NCBI GenBank assembly: GCA_015680685.1
Contig: MNCI01004594.1
Span: 405,342 to 469,341, forward strand
Reading direction: 5' to 3'
Length of the DNA stretch: 64,000 nt
Source of the DNA: Gnetum montanum
Lineage: Eukaryota > Streptophyta > Gnetopsida > Gnetales > Gnetaceae
The notes beneath the pieces were generated by a model, which made no database searches, had not been told where the DNA came from, and saw only the letters and a list, made by a program, of their open reading frames with translations. This document shows, one piece after another, positions 10,923 through 21,421 of the stretch (the first letter of the stretch is position 1; each line of letters starts with the position of its first letter). The translations under genes and the position numbers were made by a program.

Positions 10923-11398
10923 TGTTACATCCCATCCAGAGATAGTAGGTGTGGTCATCCACTTATGATTTATACATTCTAGTGGAGTCCCAGTGGGTTT
11001 TCAAGGATGATTTAATGTTTTTCTATATGTTATGAGGCTTCATCTCTATATTATGATTATGATGTCTTTATATGCTTAACTAATGTGATTATGTACACTA
11101 GCCCTATGTGATGTGTTAGACAGATGATGTTGCTAACAAGGGTGTTGGATTGGGGTACAAGAGCACCTATTTGGTATGTTTTTTTTATGCTTTATGTGTG
11201 GTTTCAATATTTTGTCATTAGTACTATAGCAGTATGTTGCGTGATGTTCAGGTGTGGTTTTAGCATGTGAATGTGTAGAGCATATGATAAGGATCTCATA
11301 GGTTCAAACAGATTTTGATTTGGAATCCTGATATGTTTGTTATGCAGGTTTAAAGTTTACGGTATTAGTTGTAGAGGAGAAAAATGTATGAGCTTATG
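10923..11398 (+). repeat. Left LTR fragment of element C
   Basis: Starts TGTTACATCCC and aligns along its length to 21422-21896. Homology stops at ATGAGCTTAT (11398), where integrase sequence begins, so the 3' part of this LTR was lost with the internal region. Confidence 0.8.
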
Positions 11399-11399
11399 A

Positions 11400-12418
11400 A
11401 TCCAAGTAGTCAAAAAATGTACCAAATGTTACGATGGATGTATTGGTGGCTTGTTATAAAGAGGAATGTAGGAGAGTATGTATCTCATTGTTTGATTTGC
11501 TAGCAAATGAAGATAGAGAATCAAAGACCTCGAGGATATTTGCATTTCCACAATATTCCTCAGTGGAAGTGGGATGCCATTAGTATGGACTTCATTGTTG
11601 GTCTTTTGCGAGCTCACAATGGTTGTGATGCTATCTTATTAGTTGTTGATTTGTTGACAAAGTCTGCACATTTCCTTACCACACAATCATCAATAACTGC
11701 AGTAGAAATTGTGCATCTCTTTCTTGTAGAGATAGTGCAGTTACATGGTGTGCCACGATGGATTATTAGTGATATAGATGCTCGATTCATGTCACATTTT
11801 TGGCAAGAATTTCAAAAGGATATGGGTAAAAAGCTAAATATAAGTTCAACATATCATCTACAAACTAATGATCAAACTGAGTGGGTGAATCAAATTCTAG
11901 AAGACATGTTGAGAGCCTATGCTTTGTAGTATAGAGAAGGTTGGGATTAGATGCTATCATTAGCTAAATTTTCCTATAATAACAATTATCAAGAGAGTTT
12001 GCGAGAAACACCATAGGAGATTTTATATGGTAGGCCATGTAGAATACCTTTATGTTGGGATACTATAGAAGATCGTCAACAGGTGAGCACAAATTTGGTG
12101 AGACAAACTACAAAGCAGATTTGATAGATCTAAGATAGATTGAGAGCTAAACAGGATAGGTAGGTAGCATATGCCAATCAGCATCGAAGGCCACTGGAGT
12201 TTGCAGTCAGAGACTATGTATTTCTTCATGTTTCTCCTTTGAAAGGTGTTACTCAATTTGGCTGAAAAGGGAAATTGGTTCATAGATACATTGGTTCATT
12301 TTAGGTGTTACAACGAATTAGGAAAGTGGCCTATCAGATAGCATTACCTTTTTGTTTGGCACATGTCCATGATGTATTTCATGTATCTATGCTACAATGT
12401 TATGTTCTTGATGAACAT
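11400..12418 (+). pseudogene. Integrase of chromovirus element C
   Basis: Open from 11507 to 11929 and continuing with several stops to 12418. Recognisable landmarks are the C..C end of the zinc-binding region near 11490, WKWDAISMDFIVGL with the first catalytic Asp, DLLTKSAHFL, a second Asp in IISDIDARF, and the catalytic Glu region QTNDQTEWVNQILED. The C-terminal HDVFHVSML motif ends just before the element B insertion. The protein would insert element DNA into the genome. The stops (for example at 11927) and the missing N-terminus make it dead. Confidence 0.8.
12414..12418. repeat. Left target site duplication of element B (AACAT)
   Basis: AACAT before the 5' LTR corresponds to AACAC at 21187-21191, one transition apart. 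The chromovirus frame resumes immediately after, which confirms the insertion point. Confidence 0.8.
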
Positions 12419-13304
12419 TGATGAGTTATCATTTCGTTGGCCACGATATCGCATACGCGATATCGCAGCTTAGACACGATATCACATACGCGATATTGCA
12501 ACCTGTCTCCTCATCTATAAATAAGAGGTAGATAGTTCTGAAGAGAGATTTTAAACTTTTAGTTCTTAACTAAAAGTGTTTAGTTTTAAGTAGTTCTTCT
12601 CTTAACCCTTTCCTCCCAGTGTGTGTATGCCCATAGTGTGGTGATTGTAATTGTACGGCATCCTTATTCGAGTGTGACATACTTGGACACGCACATGACT
12701 AGAAATAAAGATCAAGATTACTTTATCATTGCAGCATTCACTTAGTTTAATTATTTTTTAAATTTTTATTTATCACTTTCTTAGTTAATATCTCTTCACC
12801 CTAAACTNAAAATTTTTATTTATCACTTTCTTAGTTAATATCTCTTCACCCTAAACTCTTGTTAAATGTAGAATGAGTATGACTTGATTACGAGCATTTA
12901 AGTGTGACTATTTGGTAACCCAGTAGCGTACCTAGGATCTGCACCTAGTAATCCCAGTGGTAGTTGTGCACGAGGTCCAAGATGTGTACAGATGATTGAG
13001 GAACAGATTCTCATCGCACTTAGGCAAGCTTAGATTCTCTCACACCCTCTCTCCCTTAGCTTAGTTAATATCATTTTCCATTACACCTAGGAGTAGCATT
13101 AGTATAGGAACACATCATACACCTCATTCTAGACTAAACCATACATGACAAAGTTAAGACTAGTCTAGATGGGAAGACAACAAACTACGACCTACGGATA
13201 ACTGTCTTGATACCACAACTAGTCTGTCTATGGAGTTCGACCGGATAGTGCATGAAATGCTCGTATTCATATGGTTGAGTGTAGGGGTACCTTGCCATTC
13301 ATCA
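12419..13304 (+). repeat. 5' LTR of element B
   Basis: Starts TGATGAG and ends TTCATCA. It contains CGATATCGCATACGCGATATCG-type palindromes near 12447-12500, CTATAAATA at about 12514 and an AATAAA signal near 12705. A single N at 12808 is flanked by a 48-bp duplication, an assembly join. Confidence 0.88.
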
Positions 13305-13305
13305 T

Positions 13306-13323
13306 TGGCACCGTTGCCAGGGA
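13306..13323 (+). other. Primer binding site of element B
   Basis: TGGCACCGTTGCCAGGGA differs from the tRNA-Asp type site of element A at two positions. Confidence 0.8.
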
Positions 13324-13445
13324 CGGTGCTAGTTATCTAGATTAGTTATATCATACAAGGTCGTTGTATAGGAATTAACAATATATCTTTTAGGAAGAAA
13401 TCATTATAAAAAGTCACATATAAATTCACATACAATCTCACAACC

Positions 13446-15476
13446 ATGCCTCTCCTACAAGATTACGATAATGCCACATCTAGTGAAGAAATTCATTGGA
13501 GAACCAACGAATTATATGACAACGAAGATTGGAGTACACAGCCTAAGGTGGGGATTTCTTATAAACATAAATGAAAGCAACATCATCCCAACGCATGAAA
13601 TCATAACTTACCCAATGACGATGAATCCCTACTGGCCACTACAAGCTTAACACAAATGCAAGAGGCTATTCAAATCTCCCGTAGGCATCGTAAAGAGATC
13701 TGTCTACCTAGGCTCAATTTAAACAACTTTTCCAATATTTAGGAGGCTATGACTTAGAGCTGCAACAACATTTACAAGCCTTCTAAGATGCTTGTGCATG
13801 GAATAACATTGATAACGATTGACAAAAACTCAAGCTCTTTCCTATGACACTCATTGGCCAAGCAAAAGTATGGTATAGATCGTTAAAACCAAATTCAATA
13901 CGATGTTGGCCAACAATGGTAGAACTCTTTAATGAAAGATATCAAACCTACGCAAGAGTGTCATCCTTAAGGAAACAAATCTAATAGTGGAGACAAGCAC
14001 AACATGAACCCTTGGACATGGCCTTAGANTAGTGGAGACAAGCACAACATGAACCCTTGGACATGGCCTTAGAAAGATACTATGCACTGTTAAACAACTG
14101 TCCAGGCCATGAGTTCTCCAAGGAAAGGCTAATGTACCATATCATTGATGGGCTTCGTGATGCAACAAGAGAAACCCTAGGGATGTATGCCCAAGTTCAA
14201 CTATATGAACTATGAACCCATCAAGTCCAAGAGCTTATTAAGCGGGTAGCAAAAGAAGAAGGAGAAATGGCTAGATGGGAGAGTGTTGAAAAACATTAAA
14301 GGGACCAAAATCTCAACTTAACAAAGGTCCATAATCATAAAAAGGTGAAATCAACCTATCTCAAGGAGGAAAAATCATCTTTGCCAACACAAAAATCACT
14401 AGAAGAAGTCGATGCAAAGATCAATAAGATGTTGGAATGGACACATAAAAAGTGTGGAGAATTTATCGATATTATTAGAGATAGAGTTTTGACAACCTGA
14501 GAAGTAGGACAAAATATCATTAGAAATTCGAAAAAAATGGAATGAAGAAAATAAGAGCTCAACTGCCGATCGTACATATGAATGTAACATTTGCCTGTAC
14601 AATCACCCCAAGGGTCAATGCCCAATCTTGTTACATTTATATGAGCATTTGGGAAGCACGTTACATCTAGAGTTCGTACAGAAATACTATGTTCGATCAC
14701 AGTGGCAAAAATCCCAATCATGGGGAAACCATCCCTAAACTAGAGACACCCTTCATATCATCTGAATCCAAATGTTTATCTAGTCCAATATCATGTTTCC
14801 TCAACTGGGTCAGCATACTCTATCTCACCACATTATCATTCTCCTTAATACTATCAGCCCATGTCTTCAACACAACCACCACCTTGTGTACCTTACACTT
14901 CTCCTCAATTTCAACATTCTCATCTTTTCCCTCCTTCTACATCATCACCCACTATTCCTGAAGTGTCTGCACCACAACAACAACCCACGAACATTACTTG
15001 TGCTACTATTGCTAATAGCAGTCAGAGACCTCCTCAACATTGAAGGCATTCCTTCTTTAGACATGACCATAAGAAGGGACAACACAATTCCAAGGCCACT
15101 ACATTCTCCAACTTAGCACAAGCCCAACACTGTGGTGCATCCTTCTCTTCGAACTCAACACCTCGTGTTACTTCATCAAGGTCATCAACTCACACTCCGA
15201 CAACCATATGGTCCAATGAACACAACCATGGAGAGTGACGTCCCGATCCTTGCATACCATCTTATGGTCCTAGATATCATAGTGGGTCAACTCCAGGAAC
15301 CACATCTCATAAATTTCCCCACTATGTTTACTATAATCAAGTGTGTGAACCCCAATGGGATAAGTATGACCAAGTTTCAATGTTTCCAACATGCAAGGAT
15401 CCTCATCTTTCATTTATTAATCCTTGTCATGCTCAACTGTTTAGTTATAGGGGATATCCCCAATTCTAATAACAAG
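13446..15476 (+). pseudogene. Decayed gag of element B
   Basis: An ATG at 13446 opens an acidic N-terminus. From about 13700, with frame changes and many stops, the capsid region matches element A gag: KLKLFP, KVWYRSL, MVELFNERYQTYARVSSLRKQI, ARYYALL..CPGHEF and DGLRDATRETLG. A zinc knuckle CNICLYNHPKGQC lies near 14582, followed by a Pro/Ser/Gln/Tyr-rich tail to 15476. No aspartic protease follows, unlike A and E. A single N at 14029 sits between two copies of a 44-bp segment. Confidence 0.8.
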
Positions 15477-16860
15477 TAGGATTAATAAATATTTTTCATT
15501 TTCTTTAATTTTACAACTTTTTGTTTCCCAGTTTCTTATTTTTCAATTTTTTGTTTTATCTTTTTATCTTTTTATAAGTAATCTCATCTATGAATAAGAC
15601 ACTCAGGCGACTCATTGGATGAGGTGTGTTCGATGTTATCGAGTCTCAAACAATCAATTATTTGGAAAGTGAGCCCATTACATCCACTCATCCATTCTAC
15701 AAATAAGAGGTTCTATTCAAGGGTACAATGATATTCTTGACATTCTTAAAACTTAAAATTAATTTTGTGCTCATTGTACCCAAAATGAAGAAGGATGGAC
15801 CAAGAGGGAATGATTAGGGTGTGACATCAAGGGGACTTGCAGATTCGCTTTGGTGATGTCTGTGGGAGTTATCATGCAACGTGGTTGTACTAAGATCCTT
15901 GTAGATCTAATGAAAAATGGGAGTAAGAGTAATCAAAAGGCACTCAAAAATCCAATGCTATTCTAGGGGATCCCACTGGAAAGACATGCACCCATCCCTA
16001 ATGGTGGGTAGCTACTCTGGATCTAAAAAACAAAAAAAAAAAGAAGAAAGAAAAAAAAACAAAAAAAAAGAGAGAAAAGAAGAAAAAGGGCCACAAAGCA
16101 AAAATCACTCCTCCCTTGAACAAAATGCCAAGTGATCGTACACCTTATTGTTATGGTACTCTCATAGTCGCTCATCATGGGATGAAATAATGCGGTGTCA
16201 CTGATTAGCAGAATGGACTTGGTTCTAATCTTGGAATGACGGGTTAATGACACATTAATCATGCTTTACATGCAGGATTCACTGTGTCCTAGGTAAGTTA
16301 CCTCATATGCTAATCTCTCCAATCCCTTCTGTAGTCCATCTCATCTCGTTGTCCATGTAATTGTAGCTTGTGTCTCATATAGCATAGAATTCTTATCTCA
16401 TCCCGTTCATACTTACATGTGTGTGTTTTTTGGAACCAATGCGTATTACATTTTACCCTTCAAGTGCCCACAGACACTTTTAAGTGTGGTTACGCAAGGA
16501 TATTATAGGTTGGAACTTGCTTTGGGGAGGACCCACTTGCGTAATTTTTGTAATTTGCACTCATAACCTATCTTCCACACATCATTTATTACCCTCGGCA
16601 TATTTTCAATGATGTTCTTTCCCTTATTACTATCCCTCCAAATTCCAATGTTCCTATGAACCATCACATGGCCTTTTTCTCTCCCTTACCACCCAAAGCC
16701 TTTAGCGATCAATCCCACCCATATATTATTATTCGTGCCTTCAAAATTAACTAAATTACCCTAGAACCCTTTAACACTTACCCACATGTCCTCCATTTAC
16801 ATTGGTAATTTCAGAAAAACCTTCACAATTCGGTATTTTCTCTCCGGCCTAAATATCAAT
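15477..16860 (+). other. 3' non-coding region after gag in element B
   Basis: No gene. A T-rich stretch (15485-15580), GGTGTGACATCAAGGGGACTTG near 15818, an A-rich run (16025-16080) and the RNA element at 16490-16544 appear in the same order as in element A. Confidence 0.7.
16490..16544 (+). ncRNA. Conserved RNA hairpin element (copy in B)
   Basis: Arms TTACGCAAG (16490-16498) and CTTGCGTAA (16536-16544) pair perfectly around a 37-nt loop. The loop has the 8-nt spacer, AGGT TGGA ACTT small hairpin and GCTTTGGGGAGGACCCA. The arm sequence is unlike that of element A, yet pairing is kept. Confidence 0.7.
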
Positions 16861-16863
16861 AGG

Positions 16864-16910
16864 CCGCGATATCGCGTACGTGATATCATGTCACATAAAA
16901 CCTATATATA
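16864..16910 (+). promoter_or_regulatory. Internal promoter-like copy of the LTR U3 motif
   Basis: GCGATATCGCGTACGTGATATC followed after about 13 bp by CCTATATATA reproduces the palindrome-TATA spacing of the element A LTR (652-699). It lies about 490 bp upstream of the second ORF of element B, so it may drive that ORF separately from the LTR. Confidence 0.55.
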
Positions 16911-17390
16911 CGTGACCCCCCTACCTCCTGCAACACTTGCCATCATTTTCAACCATTCCTATGAGGGATTTTTTTCAAATTTCTCTCTACAATTTGTGAT
17001 TGTGTAACCCTTTCTTTCATACCTATATCTCGCTCGCTGGTCCTCCGATTTTCATTTCGTCTAAACCTACTTGAACTCGGAGTGTTTAAATTAGTCGTGG
17101 GGGAGGGACATACATTGAATAGTGCATAACGTTTTTGGAATTTATCATCGCCTAAAGGACATTATCAAGGGTAATTAGTATAACATTAAGGATAATTGTG
17201 CCAAAAATAATTTCATTCCCTTAGTTATACCGGGAAACTAAATTTGGAAACCACCTAAGTAAAAAGGACTCATTATTATAAACTTTCAAGAAACATCACA
17301 CAGAGATAAATAAATTAACCAAGGCAAGCAGTAAGGTATAGCCTAACTTTGGAAACAACCTTGCTAATGATTGACCCCATGTGATTGCAG

Positions 17391-20179
17391 ATCACCCCGA
17401 AACATGGACAATATGAAGGTCCTGCTCAAGGTGGGAGCAAATGACCTAGGAGAGGTGAAGGAAAAGTCCCTTCTAGAAAACATGTAGAGAAAGAGGAATA
17501 ATCATTTAGCATTCACCAAGAAGACCTTGCTACTATACAATCAAGGTAGGCAAAAGGAGGAGCTGCTGCTACGCCTGAACAAGGACAACATCTCACATTG
17601 TCCCAAGATTGTGTTCAAGCTATCCATGAAAGGTCCACATTCACTGCAGTGATTATGGAATTAAATTTTGAACCATTCACAAAGTTTTCTCCTGAGGTTG
17701 TTAGGGACCACCTCAAAGGTTCTTCCTTATGGCCTATCCTCTCTAAAAGCAGTGCCTGGTACCTAGGGGAAATCTACCAATTCTGGCACAATAGAGAACA
17801 AGGCACCACGGTTGACATTTATGGTGTGACAGTTGATTTCTTTGTTCAGGCCATTTCGGAAGTATTAAACCTTCTGAATATGAGGCCAAAGATTGCTCAG
17901 TTATCTACCCGTTCAGACCCTGATGCATGACAAGTTTGGTTGGAAAGGGCATATGGCAAGGATAAGACATTTGGAGAGTTGATGATGGAAGAGAGGATCT
18001 ATTTCAAAATTGAAACATACCACCTCTTCCCCATGAAGGGCCTAAAAAGGATTTCAACATATGCAGCAAGGGGATGTGTAGTATTTATGGGAAAGGTTAA
18101 TGTTAACCTACCTCATCTATACTTTACAGAGATCTTGAGGTGGTTCGAAGAATGGAAAACAAGGAAGATGACATTGCCCTTCCCTTGCCTTATTAGGAAG
18201 TTGTGCCGATGTGCTGGTATCTGAGGATACACTAATGACATCCTTCAAAAAGCCCAAAATGCTTCATATGCTAAATTGTTAAAGCCACCAGCCACAAGGA
18301 AAATCACTAGTGAGACACTGGGACTATAATAAGAAAAAGAATAGATGGTAGGGCCAACTGCAACTCAACTTACAGGACCTAGCCAACTTCCAAGTATGGG
18401 GCCTAGCCAATAACAAGAAGTAGGGCCTAACATGGGCCAAGGCCAACCACTGCCACCACAAGATTACAGACCATCGATGAGCCATCTCAGGGCCATCATT
18501 GAGATAGTCATTTGGGAAAGTTGTGATGATACGAATCTCTTTCACATCATCGATGATGCCATACAGCCCATGGTTTCTTTGGATCGTGCAAGGGGTGAAG
18601 TTTCCATCCATACAGGAGGAGGGAAAAGCACTTGGTCACAACAGATCTCAGGGAACACTACATCTTTCCAAGTGTAATTAGAAACTAGTAAAGGGTCCAT
18701 AGTGATGGTCATGCAACACCAGGATGCAGCGAGAGCCGCAGAAGTGGTTGCAGACCACATTAATGAATCATTTAATGTACCTATTGTGCCATCGGTAGAT
18801 TTCACAGGAGCATGAGATGCTCAAACTTTGGCCAGAACTGCAATGACTCTTATGGAACATGAGGATGTACTTGATCGATTGCTAAAAATAGGACAAGTAA
18901 TGACATCCTTGTTTGACATCCCTCAGGATGTGATGGCAATTCAATTAGACCTCATTTCCACCAAAGGAAAGCTAGTCTTGATAGAGATGAGAACTGAGCA
19001 TGCTGAAGTAGAGGTGCAAAAATTGCAAGAAAGTCTCGTGACCCTACAAGCAGCATAGCAGGACCCTTTGCAATTTGTTCCCTTAGACCAGCTAGACAAT
19101 TTCAAAACTGAGCAACTGACCAAACTACTAACGGAGAATAAGAAGGTGGTAGAAGAAAAAGAGAAGGTTGTTTGAGATTCCTCTGCAGCACAAGTGAAAA
19201 CTCATGTACATACCAAGGCACTCAAGGCCTTACAAGAGGAAAACAAGCAGCTTGTTGCTGACAACCTTCAGTTAACCGCTATGGAAAAGAAAAAGAATGT
19301 TCTTGAAGAACATTTTCATCAGTTGTGAGAACAATTCATCTAAGTCAACCAAGACATGAATCATTTAGCTAGGGAGAATCGAACCCTCTCAATGGAGGAG
19401 GTGCACATCATCTGCCAAAATATGACTATCGAAATAAGTGCATGGAAAAATGAGACTAAACGTCATGAAAAGCTAAAGAAGCACTTTTGGGACTAGGTGT
19501 GGATGTACAAACAAATCATTGAGAAAGAGATCCATATGGCCAAGGCCCACATCAACTCTATTAGTGCTCAACACACTGACTGGTGAGCCATATTGGACAC
19601 ATATGCATTTGCCCACCAAGTGGAAGCTAAGAACCGAGACCTACAGATCCAAGATCTTATAGAATACATGGAGTTGGAAAACCTGTGGTATGCCAACCTT
19701 GCCATGTGACTGCAAGGCACCCAAGAATAGAGCTCGAGCAATAGGTAGCCACCACCTACAGCAAATATGAAACAAAATTTGCAGAACGTAAGAAGATATT
19801 GCAAAACCTAGAAATTGAAAATTCTGAACTTGAGGTTGTTAAAGCAAGCTACCAAGGACAAAAAGGTTTCATAACAGATTTGGCTCGACGGCTTGCAGAT
19901 TTCCAAGAATACAGAGACAAAGCCAGAGCCTACGAGGAGGAACAACGGGTGTTTGCGGCTTGGTATGTCAAGGCAAATCAAATGTTTCCACAGCTACCCT
20001 ACCCATGGGAAGTGTCAACTCCATCAAACATCGGAACATTAACATGGATAGCGCAAGACCCCCGAACCGAAGAGGAGAAACTCCAGGCCATACTTCAACA
20101 CCATCAAGTCCCAATACCTAGAGCACAAGACAAGGGAAAAGCACCCATGGAGGAGCCACTGTCACCAGGAACTACATGA
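17391..20179 (+). pseudogene. Second ORF of element B: plant-transposon-like domain plus long coiled coil
   Basis: About 930 codons. One frame runs from an apparent splice acceptor (GTGATTGCAG, 17390) to about 19730, then shifts by one frame change to end at 20179. Roughly fifteen stops interrupt it. Codons 60-280 form a globular domain with FSPEVVRDHLKG, SSAWYLGEIYQFW, VDIYGVTVDFF and LPFPCLIRKLC. This resembles extra-ORF domains found in plant gypsy elements, but I cannot name its function. The rest is Lys/Glu/Gln-rich with heptads, ending in a Pro-rich tail. A homologous fragment lies in element E (49791-50420, minus), so the ORF is ancestral to the family. Confidence 0.65.
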
Positions 20180-20360
20180 GTTCCACCAATTTTATAGCTA
20201 TAGGATTTTCTTTAGCATTCTTTGTGTTGTGTCTCAATTTTGTTCGGATTCCATACTACAACATGCATCCATTCTCACCATTCAATAATCCCATACCTAT
20301 CCACTATGTAATCAACGAAGCTTGTTCTCACTATAACTCAAGGATGAGCTTTCATTCAGT

Positions 20361-20370
20361 CATGGGGGTA
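20361..20370 (+). other. Polypurine tract of element B
   Basis: CATGGGGGTA directly precedes the 3' LTR. Confidence 0.8.
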
Positions 20371-21186
20371 TGATGAGTTATCATTTCATTGCACGATATC
20401 GTAGCCTAGATGCGATATCACGTACACAATATCGTAGCTTGTCTCCTCATCTATAAATAAGAGGTAGATAGTTCTGAAGAGAGAGTCTGAAGTTTTAGTT
20501 CTTAGCTAAAATTATTTAGTTTTAAGTAGTTCTTCTCTTAACCCTTTCCTCCCAGTGTATGCCCGCAGTGTGGTGATTGTAATTGTATGACATCCTTATT
20601 CGAGTGTGATGTACTTGGAGACACACATGACTAGAAATAAATATCGAGATTAGTTCATCATTACAACCTTCACTTAGTTTAATTATTTGTTTAATTGTTA
20701 TTTACCACTTTCTTAGTTAATATCTCTTCACCCTAAACTCCATTTAAACGTGGAATGAGTACAACTTGATTATGAGCATTTAAGTGTGACTGCTTGGTAA
20801 CCCTGTAACATACCTAGGATCTACACTTGGTAATCCCAGTGGTAGTCGTGCACAAGGTCCAACATGTGTACAGATGATTGAGGAACGGATGCTCATCGCA
20901 CTTAGGCTAGCTTAGATTCTCTCTCACCCTCTCTCCCTTAGCTTAGTTAATATCATTTTCCATTACACCTAGGAGTAGCATTAGTATAGGAACACATCAT
21001 ACACCTCATTCTAGACTAAACCATACATGAAAAAGTTAAGACTAGTCTAGATGGGAAGACAACGAACTACGACCTACGGATAACTGTCTTGATAACACAA
21101 CTAGTCTGTCTGTAGAGTTCGACCGGATAGTGCGTGAAACGCTCGTATTCATATGGTTGAGTGTAGGGGTACCTCACCACTCATCA
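20371..21186 (+). repeat. 3' LTR of element B
   Basis: 816 bp, starts TGATGAG and ends CTCATCA. It has the same landmarks as 12419-13304 with scattered substitutions and a shortened palindrome array. Confidence 0.88.
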
Positions 21187-21408
21187 AACACCATGTGATT
21201 AACCATTAAAGGATACAACTACAATCTAATGTTAGTTATGTTGAATAGCCAGTAGAGATTGTTGATCATGTGTTGCAACAACTATGTAGTAAAGTTATAC
21301 CTATGGTTAAGATTGTGTGAAGTAGACATGGAGCTTCAGAGGCTACTTGGGAGGTGGAGACTAAGATGCATGTAGCTCATCCTAAGATCTTTTGAGAGGA
21401 AGATTCTT
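21187..21408 (+). pseudogene. C-terminal pol and chromodomain-like end of element C
   Basis: Resumes the frame interrupted at 12418. It reads PVEIVDHVLQQ, then IPMVKIV*SRHGASEATWEVE and HPKIF, the pattern of the chromodomain at the end of chromovirus integrases, which targets insertion to chromatin marks. At least three stops are present. Confidence 0.75.
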
Positions 21409-21421
21409 AAGGAGGGAAGAG
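21409..21421 (+). other. Polypurine tract of element C
   Basis: AAGGAGGGAAGAG directly abuts the TGTTACATCCC start of the right LTR. Confidence 0.8.

Larger units (their letters stand above)
12419..21186 (+). mobile_element. Element B: non-autonomous Athila-like element with gag and a second ORF
   Basis: 8768 bp, LTRs 12419-13304 and 20371-21186, tRNA-Asp type primer site, polypurine tract CATGGGGGTA. It keeps a decayed gag (13446-15476) and a coiled-coil ORF (17391-20179) but no protease, RT, RNase H or integrase. The LTR ends, palindromes, TATA box and 3' non-coding landmarks show kinship with A and E. It is nested inside element C, so it inserted later. Confidence 0.88.

Noticed and set aside
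14356-14721. Minus-strand open frame of 121 codons
   Set aside because: Lies opposite the decayed gag of element B and has no independent support.
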